A stretch of 64,000 bases of DNA from Viscum album (lineage: Eukaryota; Streptophyta; Magnoliopsida; Santalales; Viscaceae). Under the pieces are notes generated by a model, which was not told the DNA's origin, ran no database searches, and was given only the letters and a program-made list of their open reading frames with translations. The translations under genes and the position numbers were made by a program. Shown here one piece after another: positions 1 through 14,300 of this stretch; positions within the stretch are counted from its first letter, which is position 1, and every line of letters begins with the position of its first letter. The stretch is from assembly GCA_963277665.1 (NCBI GenBank), contig OY728142.1:8012001-8076000 (forward strand), read 5' to 3'.

Positions 1-2343
1 TTATATATTATTTATCTTCCATTCGTTCCATCTTTTGAAAAAATTAAAATAACGTTCATGTATACGTACGAACTACCATCTCTATGAACAATGTCATTCA
101 TTTTTTAATATCTATATTTTATGAATGAATGTAAAACTTTATATCAGGAATATATATCTGTGTGTGAGATATTTATGTTATTATTTATATTTTTTATATT
201 ACGGAACCATTATCAAAATACAATGCAAAAACTACCAAACCATAACATATATATAAAAAAGAATATATCACCTGAAAAAATGGTTTTAATAAATAATTGT
301 GAAATAAGGAGATATATATATATGTAAATAATATATGGTATGATATAAATGATTATGTTTATGTAATATATTTATAATAAATTATATCTATTTTAATTTA
401 GGTTCCAATACGTACGAAGGAAGTCAAACCTATGGTTAGGGATTTTCATCTCACTTTTATTTCTATGTGATATATTCCTTATACACCACTTTTTTCCAAT
501 GTTTGGTTAATATACTATACATGAATGAATTTTATTATTTTTATCATTAAAATTATTTTATATAGACATCCATATAATTTTCTCTTTCTCATGGGCCTTA
601 TGATTAAAATGATACCAAATTATTAAGGGTTTTATATTAATATCTCATAGTTTATCCAGATTGTTAATGATTATGTGTTTGTTGATGAAATATCATTGAA
701 TTTGAATATCAATAAAGAAATTAAAATTTTTATAATATGGTTATTCATTGGATGTAAATTGTTTTTGTTTATATTACTCATATTAAGTTCTCAAAACATT
801 ATAAATGCGTTTTTTTGGAAAATTAACTTTATTTCTCTCTTCAGTACAAAAACCATATCATTACATATCAATATTTACTAAATATATTTTAAATAAGGTT
901 TTTAATATTTTATTTTTGTTTGAATTCATTTTGATGAATTTTTTACAAATTTAAAAATGGTAAAAGATGAATATTCTTTTCACTTTTTGAGCAATGTTCT
1001 TTTTTATTTTTTACCAAAAATCTGAAAGGAATGTTTGCTTTTAACTTATAAGGCACAAGGAAGTTCCCTCCATCATGACTAGAATTTTTTTAATATTTAT
1101 TTATTAATTTAAAAGATTATTTTAAAATAAACAATTTCATATAATATTATTCAAATATGTGTATTCTGAAAGTGATTTTCAAAATGGAAATTTAATTTTT
1201 ATTCTGAAATATTACATTGATATTTTAATGAAATTTTCATATATGATAATAAAATTTGATATTAATTATTATTTACTAGAGATATGATCCATTTATACCA
1301 CTATTTATATGGATATTTAATAATTATGTTGATCGGATGTTTATGAAACCCATTTATTTTCGATGGTTTATGCTATGGTGAATTTATGAAGTGTTTATGA
1401 AACCCATTTTATTTGCACCGGTTTTGATGTGATGATATGATAAATGTTTTATAATATTGTGGAACACATACATATGATTTTCATTATGTGGTTGTTGTTA
1501 ATATATACTTGAGGATAATGGATATATTATAATCAAGGACTGTGGTAAGGTTAAAACCATGGATGGTGGTCAAGTTATTACCAAGGATGTTGGTTACAAT
1601 ATAACAAAGAAATATAGTCTTGAGATAACCATTGATGGGTTGGACATATATATCCCCCAAATTAATTGGTTAAATATTGTTATATCATGAGATAAAAAAG
1701 ACTAGAATGGGTTGTTACCAAATTAATTAGGTTAATTTTTACACTATGATACACTTGGCAGTAAACCATGAATACTATAGTGGTTTAGGGAGTGAACCCA
1801 TTCCACTATGATTTCCTTGTAAGTAAAACTTTAATAATATGATTTTTTTCTATGATTATGTGTATTTCAAAAACTTATTCCCTATTCAAATGTTCTAATC
1901 TAATGGATCGTTTTATTTGATTCCTTTTTTATTCATGCCTTATGAGATTACAATATTTATTCAATGAATCAATATTTTGATTTATGATATACAAGGAATG
2001 TTTTTTAGATATATTGATCATTTTATTATACCCTTATGTTCATTTAATTCTCATGTGATATTTTATATCCACCATTTTTTACCCTTACTAAGTATTTAAG
2101 CTCTCTCTTTCTTATGTTCAATTTCCGCAAGTTATGTAGAAAGGTACTGATTATTATATGTCTAATAAGAGTGATTATTATGAAGAAATTAGTGAACGAT
2201 AATGTAAATATTTTATGAAACAACTATTTATGTTTCCATGTTTTCAAATGGACTAGAACTATACAATTTTGGTGTAAATAATTTTGATATGTAATGAATA
2301 TTTATCTAAAAATATGCATGTATTAGAATTATGGGTCATTATA
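1..2343 (+). repeat. Partial 5' LTR of element A
   Basis: This is the last half of an LTR of about 5 kb. It contains the final copy of the palindrome-bearing 187-bp unit (58-88), then sequence homologous to the minus strand of element L near 16000 and 15290. It ends in GGGTCATTATA just before the primer-binding site. A decayed form of the conserved CTTACTGAGCAT motif lies at 2084-2112. No coding region is credible in it. Confidence 0.75.
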
Positions 2344-2344
2344 T

Positions 2345-2356
2345 TTGGAATCTGAG
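2345..2356 (+). promoter_or_regulatory. Degenerate tRNA primer-binding site of element A
   Basis: The sequence TTGGAATCTGAG follows the LTR end by one base. It is two changes from TTGGTATCAGAG, the complement of the initiator-Met tRNA 3' end used by many plant LTR retrotransposons. The downstream leader (CTGGAATCTAGGATG) matches the leader after the inner primer site of element L, supporting the same family. Confidence 0.65.
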
Positions 2357-3070
2357 AAAGGATTAGATATCCCCTGGAATCTAGGATGAGGTAAATTTTG
2401 TGAGAACCTTGGGGATATGTCAAGGTATATGATATAGTTATAAAATATTTGTGATGATTAGTAATGAACTAGGTTAAACCTAATCTATCATATAAGAAGG
2501 TGTCAATATTTATACATCATTCCATTGTTATTTCATGAGTATTTGGTTTCCCTCTATAATTATTGATTCTCAAACTCTAATTTTTTGTTTTAGAAAATGT
2601 ATGGATGTTGATTAAATCATCTTAATTCTATGTGTAGTAATAAATGGAATGATTGTCCAAATGATATACTAATTGAAATATGATATTTAATGTGAGACCT
2701 TATGATTTTTCTTAATCATCTATCTCATTATATGATTAACAATATCAACACTGGTGAGTTTCTCAAAACCCCTAATTAGATAAAGATGGAGTTTCTTAAA
2801 TACCATGAAGGAAAGAATATTTAGTTTCCAACATGACTATAATGTGGGAATAAACACTGAAGTTAATTTATTATAGGAAAGTGAAGATGTTTTGAGTGTG
2901 GGAAAGGACACAAAAAGTGTAATTTTTGAAGAAAAATAAAAAGTTTAATTAATTAAATGTATGAGAATAATTTACCCCCTAAAGTATCCTTGAGAGTAGA
3001 ATGTTATAAATTTGGAATGTATGGGAATTATGAGTATTTGTGACCTAGGGGGAAACCTATAGAAGATAAT
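2357..3070 (+). pseudogene. Decayed Ty3/gypsy gag with two zinc knuckles (element A)
   Basis: This is the remnant of a gag polyprotein, the structural protein that coats retrotransposon RNA; its CCHC knuckles bind RNA. Reading from 2843 gives CGNKH, then CFECGKGHKKC at 2888-2920, a first knuckle shortened by a small deletion. A second knuckle at 3002-3046 reads CYKFGMYGNY, with the second Cys changed to Phe and the His to Asn. The order CGxxH, knuckle 1, knuckle 2 and the GMYG core match the gag of element L on the opposite strand near 20612-20809. Stops interrupt every frame. The N-terminal half cannot be read confidently, so the 5' limit is set only by the leader. The family assignment is firm from the knuckles; the protein is dead. 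Confidence 0.75.
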
Positions 3071-4977
3071 CAAAATGCTTTTATGAGTAATGGATTTAAT
3101 AATGATGATTAATATATGATGAATGATTTACATAAGTTATGAGATATTTTAATAGTATTTATTATGTTAAATGTAATATGAATGGTTAAATTGAGTGACG
3201 TTATTCATATTTCATATTTTATAGAAGAATTATTTGCGAATAAGATGATTAATCCGTGTTAATGGTTTATGAAAGACGTGGGTTGATTGAAGTGTTTATG
3301 TATTTTTGAATAAATAATTATGATGTATAAGTGTTATGCTAATGAGATTCTAGTTTTATAAAAATAATCTATAATCTAATGATATTTTCATAATAGTTAT
3401 TCCTTTAGTATTTGAAAAAATAATTTGAATGGTACTAATAATCAAGAAACGTGATTTTGTGGTAATCTGATAATTTTGAGAAGAAATGATTAAGGGAAAT
3501 GTAAACCTTAATATGTGTATAATGTTGAGTTAATTATATTTACTGGGGATAAGGATATTTTTGACATTTATTGTATTGGTAACATTTAAATTTATTTTTT
3601 ATTTGATAAGAAGTGATTTAGGGAATCTTGATTAATTTTATTTCTTTTCTGTATTTATCGAATATATTCAATAGTTTTAAAATATTTAATGAATAATAAT
3701 TTCGATAATTTTAGAAGAATATATGCCTTCCTATGAGGTTAAATATAATTTTTCATATACCTTAGTGGATTTAAATTTTTATGTTTGATCATATGTTCAA
3801 AGGCATCATCACCCCATTTTAAGGTTTTTAGCAATGTGATTTTGAAGTGATTTAAAAATATTACTTTGTATTTGGAAAAATATTATATTGAGGTCTCAAT
3901 AACACTTTGGGGTTGTGTATAATTTTATGATAATAAATTATATACTAATTTATTGTGGGGTATATATAATATTTATGGTTGGATAGTTATTGACCTATAA
4001 GGTGTTATTTTTAGAGATATTTATAGTCAAGTAAAGGATTTCCTTTTAGGTTAGTATCTAAATTTGATACATGATATTTCTATGAATTTAACTACAATAT
4101 AGGATTATATGGTAATTTATCAGTGTGATTAATGATATTTGTATGATGATTAGTTATGTTGAGGTAAATATAACACATAGGTTTGACAAGTTATTTAACA
4201 TGAAATACTATTTCGGAAGAATGAAATTAAAATCTTAAAGATATAAGCTGAAGGGTATGATATATCCTTTGATATTATAAAATTATTTAATGTTGAGGTT
4301 ATTGAGTTAATTAATTATTTGATAATTAATATTGTATTCTTTAAAATAATGGTTATTTCATTTTTATAATTTTCCAGTGAACAATTTTTTCCTTTTTTTT
4401 ACTTCAAAAATATTGGTGGAATATATTGATATATTTTTTCAAAATGATTGAATTTGATTTTACTACTTTAGGAATGAAAAATTTACCCCAATACTCATTG
4501 TTTGGAGATGCAGATTAGATTGAGGAGGGAATTTATTAAAATAATAAATTATACTTTTCAAGTACATATATTTCCTAATGTTCCTAGTCTTGATGGTAAA
4601 CAAATTCATCAAATATAGTAAATGGATCTTAAGAATTTTTTTACTATACCATTAAATTTTGATGAGTTTATGGTCTTTAACCCCTAATAGATTCATGGTT
4701 TTTTGGTTTCTAACCTTCTATAGAAAATGTTCTCTATCACTATATATTAATACTTGGGAATTAATTTTATATTCTATGTCAATATTTTCACTTCCTAATG
4801 ATGTTATCTAATTTTTAAACCGAGCTTTTGGGTGACTATAATACTTAAATTTCACTCTTTTATGGGGAAATTTTATTAATCCTTTTTATGATGAATGTTT
4901 TCAATAAAGGAATTTCAAAATATCAATCCGTATTTTACTGGGGAAAAGATAAAATTTCATAGAAAATATTTATTAAA
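3071..4977 (+). other. Rest of element A interior; no polymerase domains recognised
   Basis: AT-rich sequence between gag and the purine tract. I see no reverse transcriptase, RNase H or integrase motif. A stretch near 3570-3640 weakly resembles the aspartic-protease context of gypsy elements, but the catalytic Asp-Ser/Thr-Gly is not preserved, so I do not call it. A short segment around 4715-4760 (GTTCTCTATCACT context) resembles the minus strand of the interiors of elements L (19300) and B (52150), so the 3' interior is shared by the family. Confidence 0.5.
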
Positions 4978-4991
4978 TGGGTTGGGGAGAA
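4978..4991 (+). promoter_or_regulatory. Polypurine tract of element A
   Basis: GGGTTGGGGAGAA lies directly before the 3' LTR start TTTAACAACC. It corresponds to AAGGGGGGTAGAA followed by TGTAACAACC in element L. This is the priming site for plus-strand DNA synthesis. Two T's interrupt the purine run, consistent with decay. Confidence 0.65.
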
Positions 4992-5698
4992 TTTAACAAC
5001 CATATATTTAAGAAAATAACTCTTATCAAATCATTTAATTTCATAGATATCTTGCGTGACACACAACACTGTGTCAAAAATAACTATGATATACTATTAA
5101 AATATTATCATTTTTGTTAGTTCTTACATATAATTTAAATTGGCTGTTATAAATAGGATTAAATAATTTATGAAATATATATAAATTTACACATAAATAT
5201 AAATGTATTGATAAATTATTAGTAAATAATCACTCATTTTTAGTAAAGGTGTGTCATTCTTAAAAATCAAATTTATTTCAAAAAAATATTTTTTTAGTTT
5301 TTTATGATAAAATATTATGATAACATTATTTAAATTTTAGAAATATTATTTTATAAAATGAACATAATTTTTGAAATCATCATTCTATAATTATCATAGG
5401 ATTAATTTTTGAGATTTTTTTGAAAAGGTTTATTTTTAAAATAAATAGTAAATATGTTGATTTTATTGAAAACTGTATGAACAATGTTCAATTTTTTTAA
5501 AATGTTTTAAAATTATATTTATATTAATTATATTTTAAATAATAATATTAATTATATTAAAATCAATTTTATGTTTTAATTTATTATAAAAACATTTTTT
5601 AGGTAGAAAATCATTTTCCTAAAAAACTATTTTTATCCGTGTAATGTGTTTTTATCTTAATAAATTAAACTTCTCAATATTAGTGAATGATATTAATA

Positions 5699-5718
5699 AT
5701 ATATATATATATATATAT
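5699..5718. repeat. AT dinucleotide microsatellite
   Basis: About ten uninterrupted AT repeats inside the 3' LTR of element A. Similar short AT runs occur at 7561-7580 and 8141-8158. Confidence 0.9.
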
Positions 5719-7268
5719 TATATTCAATTTTTTTATATTCATATAATATTTTTCTAGGCATGCGATAAGAATAAATTTGGTTCTATGCTTAAAAATTATA
5801 CTTTTCTAAAAGCTTTTTTGATTCAATTTTGATCGCTTATTTTAAAATTAATTTTTACAACTTATAGGTATTGAATTTTTTAAAATGGATTAAATATTTG
5901 GAATTAGGAGGTTAATGTTTGTTAAATAGTCTACGTATATATGTCATAATGAATATCAACCGTGGTATAATTTGTCACCTCAATAATAGGTAAATCAAGT
6001 TAATCTAGGATAAAACAAAGTAATAAGGCCATATTTTTTATACTTAATTATTATTGGATTATGGAAATTATAATATTATCATATTATACTCTGAAATTAG
6101 TTTTTTAATGGACACTTTTCCATTAAAGTAACCAATAAAATATTTAAATCAAAGAAATATGCAAAATATCACTCAGTTTTAAATATATCATATGTGTCCA
6201 CATAGAGAAAAAATCATGTTATGATTGAATATAGGTTTCTATTTTGACATTAAATAAATTATTCTCATTATAGTAATTTTTTTTATAAATTTTATAACGG
6301 CCTTAAATTATTTTACAACGCTAATATATTTTTTATTCAGTTAAAAAATTAAAATAATTGATTTAAACAAATTTTAAAGTTATATAATTTGAACGAGTTT
6401 ATGTGCACCTCAAATTTTTTATATTCATATGACTTAAAATGGAGGTTTTGAATCATTTATTTTAATCATGTCTTTTTATTGATATATTTTAATTCAAATT
6501 AAATGAATGGTGTTAAAAATAGAATTGGTTATATTTTATAATAAATAATCTCATATTAAATGATAAAAAATTCATTAAAATAATATAGTTGGCCAAATTA
6601 ATGGGATATGGTGGTTATAACCATCCATGTTCCATTTATTGGTCTTTTATTCATTTTATAGTAACAATATCAACCCATAAAGCATATAAAACTTTAATAA
6701 TATGGTAATTGTCAAAAGGAGTTAATTAAAGGATAAACCAAAAAGGATAAGGGTAAAAATGTGATGTAAAATTGTCCTAATTTTAGTAGATGACAAAGTT
6801 TATACTCATAATCATATTTTATTAAAATATTATAAAATTTTAACTATTTGGACATCAAAATTAACTTATATTAATTTAATATTTTATGAAATTACAAGAG
6901 TGTCGCTCCCCTATATTATAAAAGGGAACCCATAATTTCTCTTCTTCACACCACCATGAGCCTTATATATGAACAAGTACCTCTAAAAAACCATTAGAAA
7001 CATATTTTTTCACAATTTATAGGTTTTCATATTTATAAAATAGAACCCCTAGAGCCCTTAAGATGACATCTAAAGGGGTTATTTTAAAGAAGAGGTAATT
7101 GACTTAACCCATCACTTTCTCTTTTAGTTATTATTTAACATCTTAAAAATATATTATATTCTTCATAAAACATTAAATTAGGTATAATAAATATAATTAA
7201 ATATAATTATGATTATGAAACTACCTTTATTCACCCTCTTTTAATCAAATGGGATGTGAAAATTTCAC

Positions 7269-7674
7269 TCATGCATATATACATCTTACTATCTCCACAT
7301 AGGGATACAATTCATTTATCATTCCCATATTCTATGGATACGTATTATGATGGGTTTAATTTTTATATTTGATAATAAATATATAATTATAATTTTTAAA
7401 TTATAAATTTATATCAAAATTCTTACCTTTTAAACTGTGGGAAAAAATAACATCGATCATGCGTATTTGTAGACTACAACCTCTACGAAGCGTTACAATT
7501 CATTTTTCATTTATGTTTTACTTAAATGATAATAAGTGTGGATTTGATGAATATATATGATCTATATATATATATATATTATTAACATATTATATTATAT
7601 TTAACTTTCTTTTTTCCATCTGTAAAACAATTAACACAAAGTTCATGCGTTTGTACAACCTATTGTCACTCCGA
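7269..7674 (+). repeat. Three palindrome-bearing units, about 187-bp period (element A 3' LTR)
   Basis: Three diverged copies of one unit have cores at 7269-7299, 7458-7488 and 7644-7674, spaced 189 and 186 bp. Each core reads roughly CATGCGTA, then GACTACAACCTCTACGA. They are the reverse complement of the cores in element L, as expected from A's opposite orientation. The TACGTACG palindrome is mostly eroded here but intact in the 5' LTR copy at 58-88 (TATACGTACG). Confidence 0.75.
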
Positions 7675-10139
7675 ACGATGTAATTAAATTTTAAAGCTTC
7701 TATATTTTATAAACTATTTAAAAAAAATATATAATGAATATATATATTATATTTAAATCATGGTTAAAATTATGTATGTTATGGAACCATGATCAAAATA
7801 AAAAGATAACAACTATTGAACAATAACTTATATAAAAAACAAAGTAGATATTACCATAAACAACTATTTTAATAAAGTGTTAAAAATGGATGATAAATGG
7901 TTATAAGTAAATAACATATGGTAAAGTATATATGAGTATGGTTATTTAATATATGTATAAAATATCTATATTTATTATGTAGGATGTTCAAATGCATATA
8001 AAGGAAGTTGGACCAAAGGTAAGGGATTTTCATCTCACTTTTATTTCAATGGGCACATGCCTTATACACAACTCGTTTCTTTTGGGTGGTTTATATAATG
8101 ACCAAGAATGTATTATATAATTAATATAACTATAATTATGATATATATATATATATATCACTATATGTTTTTTTTATTTCACGAGTCTTATGATTCAAAA
8201 GTTACAAAAGTTTTATGAGTTTTATACTACAATATCATTGTTTTTTAGGATTGTCCATGACTATGTTTCCTAGCAGAAATATTATGATATAACACTCAAT
8301 AAAGTCATGAAATTTATTAAAATATAGTTAATTATTTAAAATATATATTTACATTTAATTTTATTCATTTTATGTACTCAAGATACTGAATATTCATTTT
8401 AATAAAAATTAAATTTATTTCTCTCTTTAATCAAAAACCCTATTTCTTACATACCCATGTTTTCTAAAAATGCTTTAAAGAAGTTTTTTAATATTATTAT
8501 ATTATTTATTAATTTCTTTACCAATTTTTTAATTTTATATTTTTTTTAAAATTCCACATTTTTTTTTATTTTCTGAAAAAATGAATTTTTTAGTTTTTTC
8601 TAAAAATATAAAAGGAATGTTTTCTTTTAAGTTATATGACTTGAAAAAAATTTATTTCCATCATGACCATTATGTTTTTTGAATATTAATTTAAAAATTT
8701 TCAAGGTTCATTTAAAATAAAGTGTTTTATATAATATTTTGAAAATATATGTATTTTAAAAGCTATTTTCAAAAGTGGAAATATTATTTCCTTCAAGAAA
8801 TATTTCTGTGATATTTTAAAATATTTTTCATATATGATAACATATATTGAAGTTAATTATGATTTAATAGGGATATTATCCTTTGATACCATACTTAATC
8901 TTTCCCTTGATGGTAAATATTTTTATTTATTATATCTTTATGAAACCCATTTATTATCTATGTGTTATTCTATAGTGAATTGATGAAATTTTTATGATAA
9001 TCGATTTATTTTCATGGGTTATGATGTGATGTTATTAAAAATGTTTTATGATACTATGCCAAAAATATGTTTCGTTTTCATTATGTGATGGTAGTTATTT
9101 TATAACCATGGATGGTGGTTTTTTTATATCCAAGGATGGTGGTTATGTTATAACTAAGGACGATGGTCACTTTATAACCGCCTATAATGGTTAAGTTATA
9201 ACTAACGAAAACTGTCACGTTATAACCAAGGATATGTGACACCTATATCTCCATCTAATTCATTGGGTAATGATAGATATCTCATGAGACAAATAGTACT
9301 GGAATAACGAGTGAGCTAATTTTTGTAAGGTACTTTTTCAACTATGAATGTATTTGGAGTGAACCATGCAAACTATGATGGTTTGGGGAGTAACCCGATT
9401 CAACCATGTTAGACATGGTTGTAATCCCTGAATACTAAGGAAATTATTTTATATGTTTATATATATTCAACTGACATATGTCTTATGCCAATTATATTCT
9501 ATCATAGATCAATTTAATTGATTCCTCTCTGATTTATGTCTTGTGAACTGGAATGATTTAGTCCAAGACTCAAAATTGTGATTTACTATATTCATGGTGT
9601 GATTTTAAAATGTTATTTACATGTAATCATAACATTATGTTCATTTTATGCACACGCGATCATTGATATAACCCTTGATTAACATTATTGAGCATTTTAT
9701 CTAACCCTTTATTATGTTTCCTTTACCCAGGTTATGAATAAAGGTACCAAGTACAATATGTCTAAGAAAGGTGATCGTTATGAGAAAAATAGTGGGATAA
9801 AATGTTTATATTTTAGGAGCCATTTATTCATGTTTCTAAGTTTCCAAAAGAACTAAACTTATGTAATTATTTCTTGAATCATTATGATATTTAATGAATA
9901 TTCATTCAACAATATTTAACATAGATTCATGAAAATTATGGATCATTACACAAAAGTGTAGGTAATAAAGAACCATGAAATCCATGGGGATAATCTATAA
10001 TGATGGTAAAATGTTGAAATAAACCATATGATCTTCTTGGGGAGTTCGTATGTCCCATCTATGATGTAGAAGTATGTTTTACATGAGTTTGTAAGATTAT
10101 ATTTGGAAGTGCATATGGGTGTACGCAAGATATATCACT

Positions 10140-11315
10140 ACTTAAGGTACCAAATTTGGTGGATAAGTATGAATTGATTAGTATTAGTGTTTTCAGTATA
10201 GTTCTTGATCAATCAAATGGAGAAGTAAGAAAATATTTTTCTAGGATGTTACTTGTAGACATTAGATCCCTGAGTGGAAATTATAGGATATCTCAATAGA
10301 TTTACTACCCAATTTTTCTCTATATTAAGGAGGATTTGATTTTATATAGATATTTATGGACATGTTGTTGATGTCAACTCACTTATTAGTGATTATAGAG
10401 TTAGGTGTTATGGATACATTAGTGAGGTGGTATGTGGATGGGCTGGTGGGACTTCATAGGGTACAAATAACTATCATTTATGACTAGGATCCTCATTTTC
10501 CTTTTAATTATAAATTGTATTACAATATGAGTTTTGATCCGATATATTACATATAATTTCATTCCATCCTCATATAAATGGGAAGTCATAGTAGCCTATT
10601 CATACATTAAAGAATATGTTTTTTTCTTGTGTCTTAGATTTTGGAAAATTGCGAGTGAGGCACTTGAACTTATTTGATTTTTATTATAAAAAATACTATC
10701 ATAATACAATTTTCATGGATACATTAGAGGCATTGGATATATGGCAATGTTGATATTTTTAATCATGGAAAAAGGATGGGAAGTTAATAGTCCTTAATCT
10801 ATATCAAGTGAAAATTATGATATATAAGGATCAAATGATTTAAGAGTAGATAAAAGTGATACAAGGATTTTAGAAATATTATGTTGATCAAAGAAGTACA
10901 TTGGAATTCAAGGTTGGAAATCAAGATTTCTTTGGGGATTCCCTCCATCATTGAATATGGTGGTTTTCCTAGAGGAGTAGGACCAATTAATATATTACCA
11001 GTCCTTTGAAGGTATTAAAGTCGGTTGGAAAGACGGCATATAGGTTCATGATTCCAACATGGTTAGACCATATCTAATAAGTCTAATAACAATCTTAGAT
11101 TAATTAGTGTATTCATTATGTATATAATGTAATTGATTTGGGAGGATTGGATGTTGTGGATAAAATGAAATTCCTGGAGCAGATAGTCATGATTCAGGAT
11201 CATTATTAGAAGGCCCTATATGGGTGAGTTATTCCTTTTGTTCATATCCTATTGAATCATGATGGGTTGGGGGAGAGTACATAGGAATGAGAATCAATGA
11301 TGCAATATCACAAGA
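10140..11315 (+). pseudogene. Decayed Ty3/gypsy integrase, 3' end of pol (element E)
   Basis: This is the remnant of a retrotransposon integrase, the enzyme that inserts the DNA copy into the genome. Domains in order: a possible zinc-binding region at 10160-10230 (weak); catalytic core with LVGLHRVQ then IIYD at 10443-10484, where D is the second catalytic Asp; a Glu codon at 10582 in the position of the catalytic Glu; CVLDFGKLRV and HLNLFDFYYKKYYHNT at about 10630-10720; and the C-terminal part with VDQRSTLEFKVGN near 10880 and VGKTAYRFMIP at 11024-11056. The tail at 11190-11310 resembles the usual C-terminal end. At least four frameshifts and many stops are needed to follow it, so it is a pseudogene. 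Upstream pol parts are missing because element A is inserted just to the left. It is the only gypsy integrase seen in the window. Confidence 0.8.
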
Positions 11316-14300
11316 ATAATATTTTTTGTATCTTGTTTTTCCTTTATGATGTAATTCTTGAATTGTTATTAACACCATGAGACTATTTTTTCCTTAAGAT
11401 GATCTTACTTTTTATTAACGATACCCTCTTATTTGGGATGTTTCTCCCAGTAGAGTATTTTATTCATTGGTAGTTGACATTTATTCTAGGTTTGTTTTTG
11501 ATTCTTTGGGATAATAATAATTTTATAGTTTTCTACTGTAATTTTCTAAGCCTTCTCAGTTGGTTACATTGCGTGTTTTGGGTGTTTTTTGTGACAAGAG
11601 GAGGTTCAAGGATGGATGGGTTTTGTTTAAGCTAATATTTGATCTAGATATCAGGAATAATATGTGATTGTTTATGTTACACTAGGGTGTCTAGGTTTTT
11701 TTCCATGGATACCAATATGCATCATGAATCTTTTGTGGTAATTTTTGGTGTCTCTACAATTTTAAGGGTAATTATGGCATGCTGATTTGGTTTATCTATT
11801 GTGGGTTGATTAAGAGTATAGTCAAAACAGGATTTTCTCTGCAATGGGAATGATCTATGATGGGGTATTTTAAATGTTATTCCATTTTATGTCGTTTCAC
11901 TATGGTACTCGTGTTGTGCTATGGTTGGATTTGAATATTTGATGTTTTTTTATGGGGGTGGACCTTATACTATGTTCCTCATATGATTTTATTGGCTTTA
12001 TTGGTTTATCTTGGCTTAAATAGGGGAAATTTCCCCATGATTTCACTATGTTTCCTCAACCTTGTCTTAGTTATGACCCGTTGTAGTGTGGCCCACCTTT
12101 TTGCACTGTGATTTTGAAAAACAATATAATCCATTGTAGTATGTTTGTTTCTTTTTCAACATGGTATTATGTTATCAAACTTGGGTAAGAATTTGGGTTC
12201 CCCTATTAACTTTTTTCCCTCACAATTATCCCCCTTTTCTTTTGGTGACCTACAAATCATTTTTGGGAGAGATATCATACCCTTTTCCCTTGATTTTATC
12301 CTTGAACAAGGAGATAAATTATTAGTGATTAAATTTTCTTTAGGTTCCCCCTTTCTTGATTTTATTCATAGTTCATCTGTGTTTATATTTAGTAATCCAT
12401 GGTGGATGTGTCAAATATCTTTGAGGATAATGGGGATAAGATTTTTATGGGGTGTTTTTGTGATCAACATTGACTGAGATTTACTCATTAGGATTTATTC
12501 ATTCTAATATATCTTCCTCATATTTATCATATGAAGAGGTTTTGAAACACCAATTGAGTAAGGGGATTTAATAATTCTCTTTAACTTGTGTTTAATGTGC
12601 TATTATAATTCCCTTTATTTTATTGGGGGAAATTTATGAATTATAATATAAAAGATAATGAAGTGAAAAAAATAAAATGACATGGAATGGGGGGATCATA
12701 TATGGTTGTTCTTTATATTTCCATACTTATGTGACTGATGAATTCCTTATTCTCATTAGAAATTCCTTACTTATAAAAACTATATTTTATTGATTAATAT
12801 GATTTAAATGATTGAAAATCATTTCATAAGAGGTTATAAAAATAAATACCACAAAGAGATGATTCTGTGGAAGAATAATTTGGTAGAGGAGAATGTGTTT
12901 AAAAATGGGGAAAATATAGAAGTGTTTGATGATAAAATATATCAATGTTTACAGATGAAATATGTGTTTATGTGGATATATATTTTTTATTTATGATGGG
13001 AGATATTATGTGGTAAATTATAGGGTTTTCCATGAACTATTAATCATGAGTATATAGTAGATATGTAGATACCTTTCAATGGATATAGAGAGGGAATGTT
13101 GATGAGGATGTCAGATGGTAGTATAGTTTGTGGTATGAATAGAGAACGTTGTTTTGGTAAGTAAAGTTTTTATAATATTGGTTGTATTGAAATTTGAATA
13201 TTAATAATGGATTTGGTAATTTATTTGGGATAGTATTTGGTGAACTATGGGAGGTGAATGAAATTCTAATAAATGAAATGAAAGGGTAATATAAGGGTTA
13301 AACATGAATAATGAATAAGAATGGGTTATCATAAAATATGTAGCTTAAGGAAATAATGAATAAATAATGGATAATAAGTTGTAAATATGAAATTAATAAA
13401 AAATTCAATTAAGTGGATGTAGGGAAATGAGAATTATTGAGCCTGTTATGTATGAGGAAGTGGTGTTGGTTTGGAAGCATAGAAAATGGCAGTGATGGTA
13501 GTGCATGGAAGTGATGTCATAATGATTATGATGGTGTGGAATTTCTATTTTTGTTTTACATATTTAGGTCATGCATGTGTGTGTCTATATATATTGTGTT
13601 ATTTATGGTGTTTTATATACACACCTCACAAAATTTAGGTATCCCTACCAATTCCCACATGCTTTGAGTTTTGGGTACATTCCCCAAAAATTCATGTTGG
13701 CATGGGTATTGGTTGTTAATTACTACCTATTCCCGGTGACCCTTCAAGACATAATATATTTTAGTATTGGAAAATGGAGGGGGATATTAATGGGAGGTGA
13801 AGGGTATGAGGTTTATTTCCTTCATGTTCATTATACCCTAATTTGAAGAATAATATATGGAGTTCGATATAATGTTTTATTTGGAATTATGGCTAATAAC
13901 CAATGCCCAAATAGGACGTTGGATCTTAGAGAGGTTGGGGTAGGCATGGATATAGTTTGGAACACATTGGCTGTGAAATGATTAGATGGACTATTTGAAA
14001 TATTATATGTCAGACACCATGTGAGGTTTGGATATGTTGGTATATGGTCTAACCAAAATTAGATATGATGAGATTGGTATAGTGTACTGCAACCCGACTA
14101 CATATGGGATTGAGAGGACAAGATGTTTGATGTCAGGCCATGAGGTTGAAAAAATAGTGGTCAACTACTTTTATAGAAAATTTTTCTATATTATTTTGTT
14201 ATTATGTCATTAAACATTGATAGGATATTTGGTGAGTGAGCCTTAGTAAGGATGGATAATATCTTACCATGTGTATGTTCCTTTTGGGTTTTATATTTTT

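Larger units (their letters stand above)
1..9950 (+). mobile_element. Element A: gag-only long-LTR Ty3/gypsy retrotransposon, truncated by window start
   Basis: An LTR retrotransposon on the plus strand. A partial 5' LTR (1-2343) is followed by a degenerate primer-binding site, a 2.65-kb interior with gag zinc-knuckle remnants, a purine tract and a complete 3' LTR (4992-9950). Parts of the two LTRs line up by eye: the segment at 400-470 matches 7980-8050, 1340-1440 matches 8940-9030, and 2110-2343 matches 9715-9950. They differ at many sites, so the insertion is old. No reverse transcriptase or integrase is recognisable. CAAAA directly follows the 3' LTR and would be the target-site duplication; its partner lies outside the window. 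The element appears to sit inside the polymerase gene of older element E, because E integrase sequence begins just to the right. Confidence 0.8.
4992..9950 (+). repeat. 3' LTR of element A
   Basis: A 4959-bp LTR. It starts TTTAACAACC, a decayed TGTAACAACC, and ends GGATCATTACA. A segment at 5048-5080 (ATCTTGCGTGACACACAACAC) matches the start of the L LTR (ATCTTGCGCTATACGCAACAC). Three copies of the palindrome unit lie at 7269, 7458 and 7644. A block at 9235-9290 (CCTATATCTCCATCTAATTC) matches the minus strand of L at 15280-15330. No open frame of interest is present. Confidence 0.75.

Noticed and set aside
3540..3650. Gypsy aspartic protease in element A
   Set aside because: Context is faintly similar but the catalytic Asp-Ser/Thr-Gly is absent; below my threshold.
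12145..12477. 110-codon plus-strand open frame
   Set aside because: Phe/Leu/Ser-rich by AT-composition, no motif, inside LTR-like sequence of element E.
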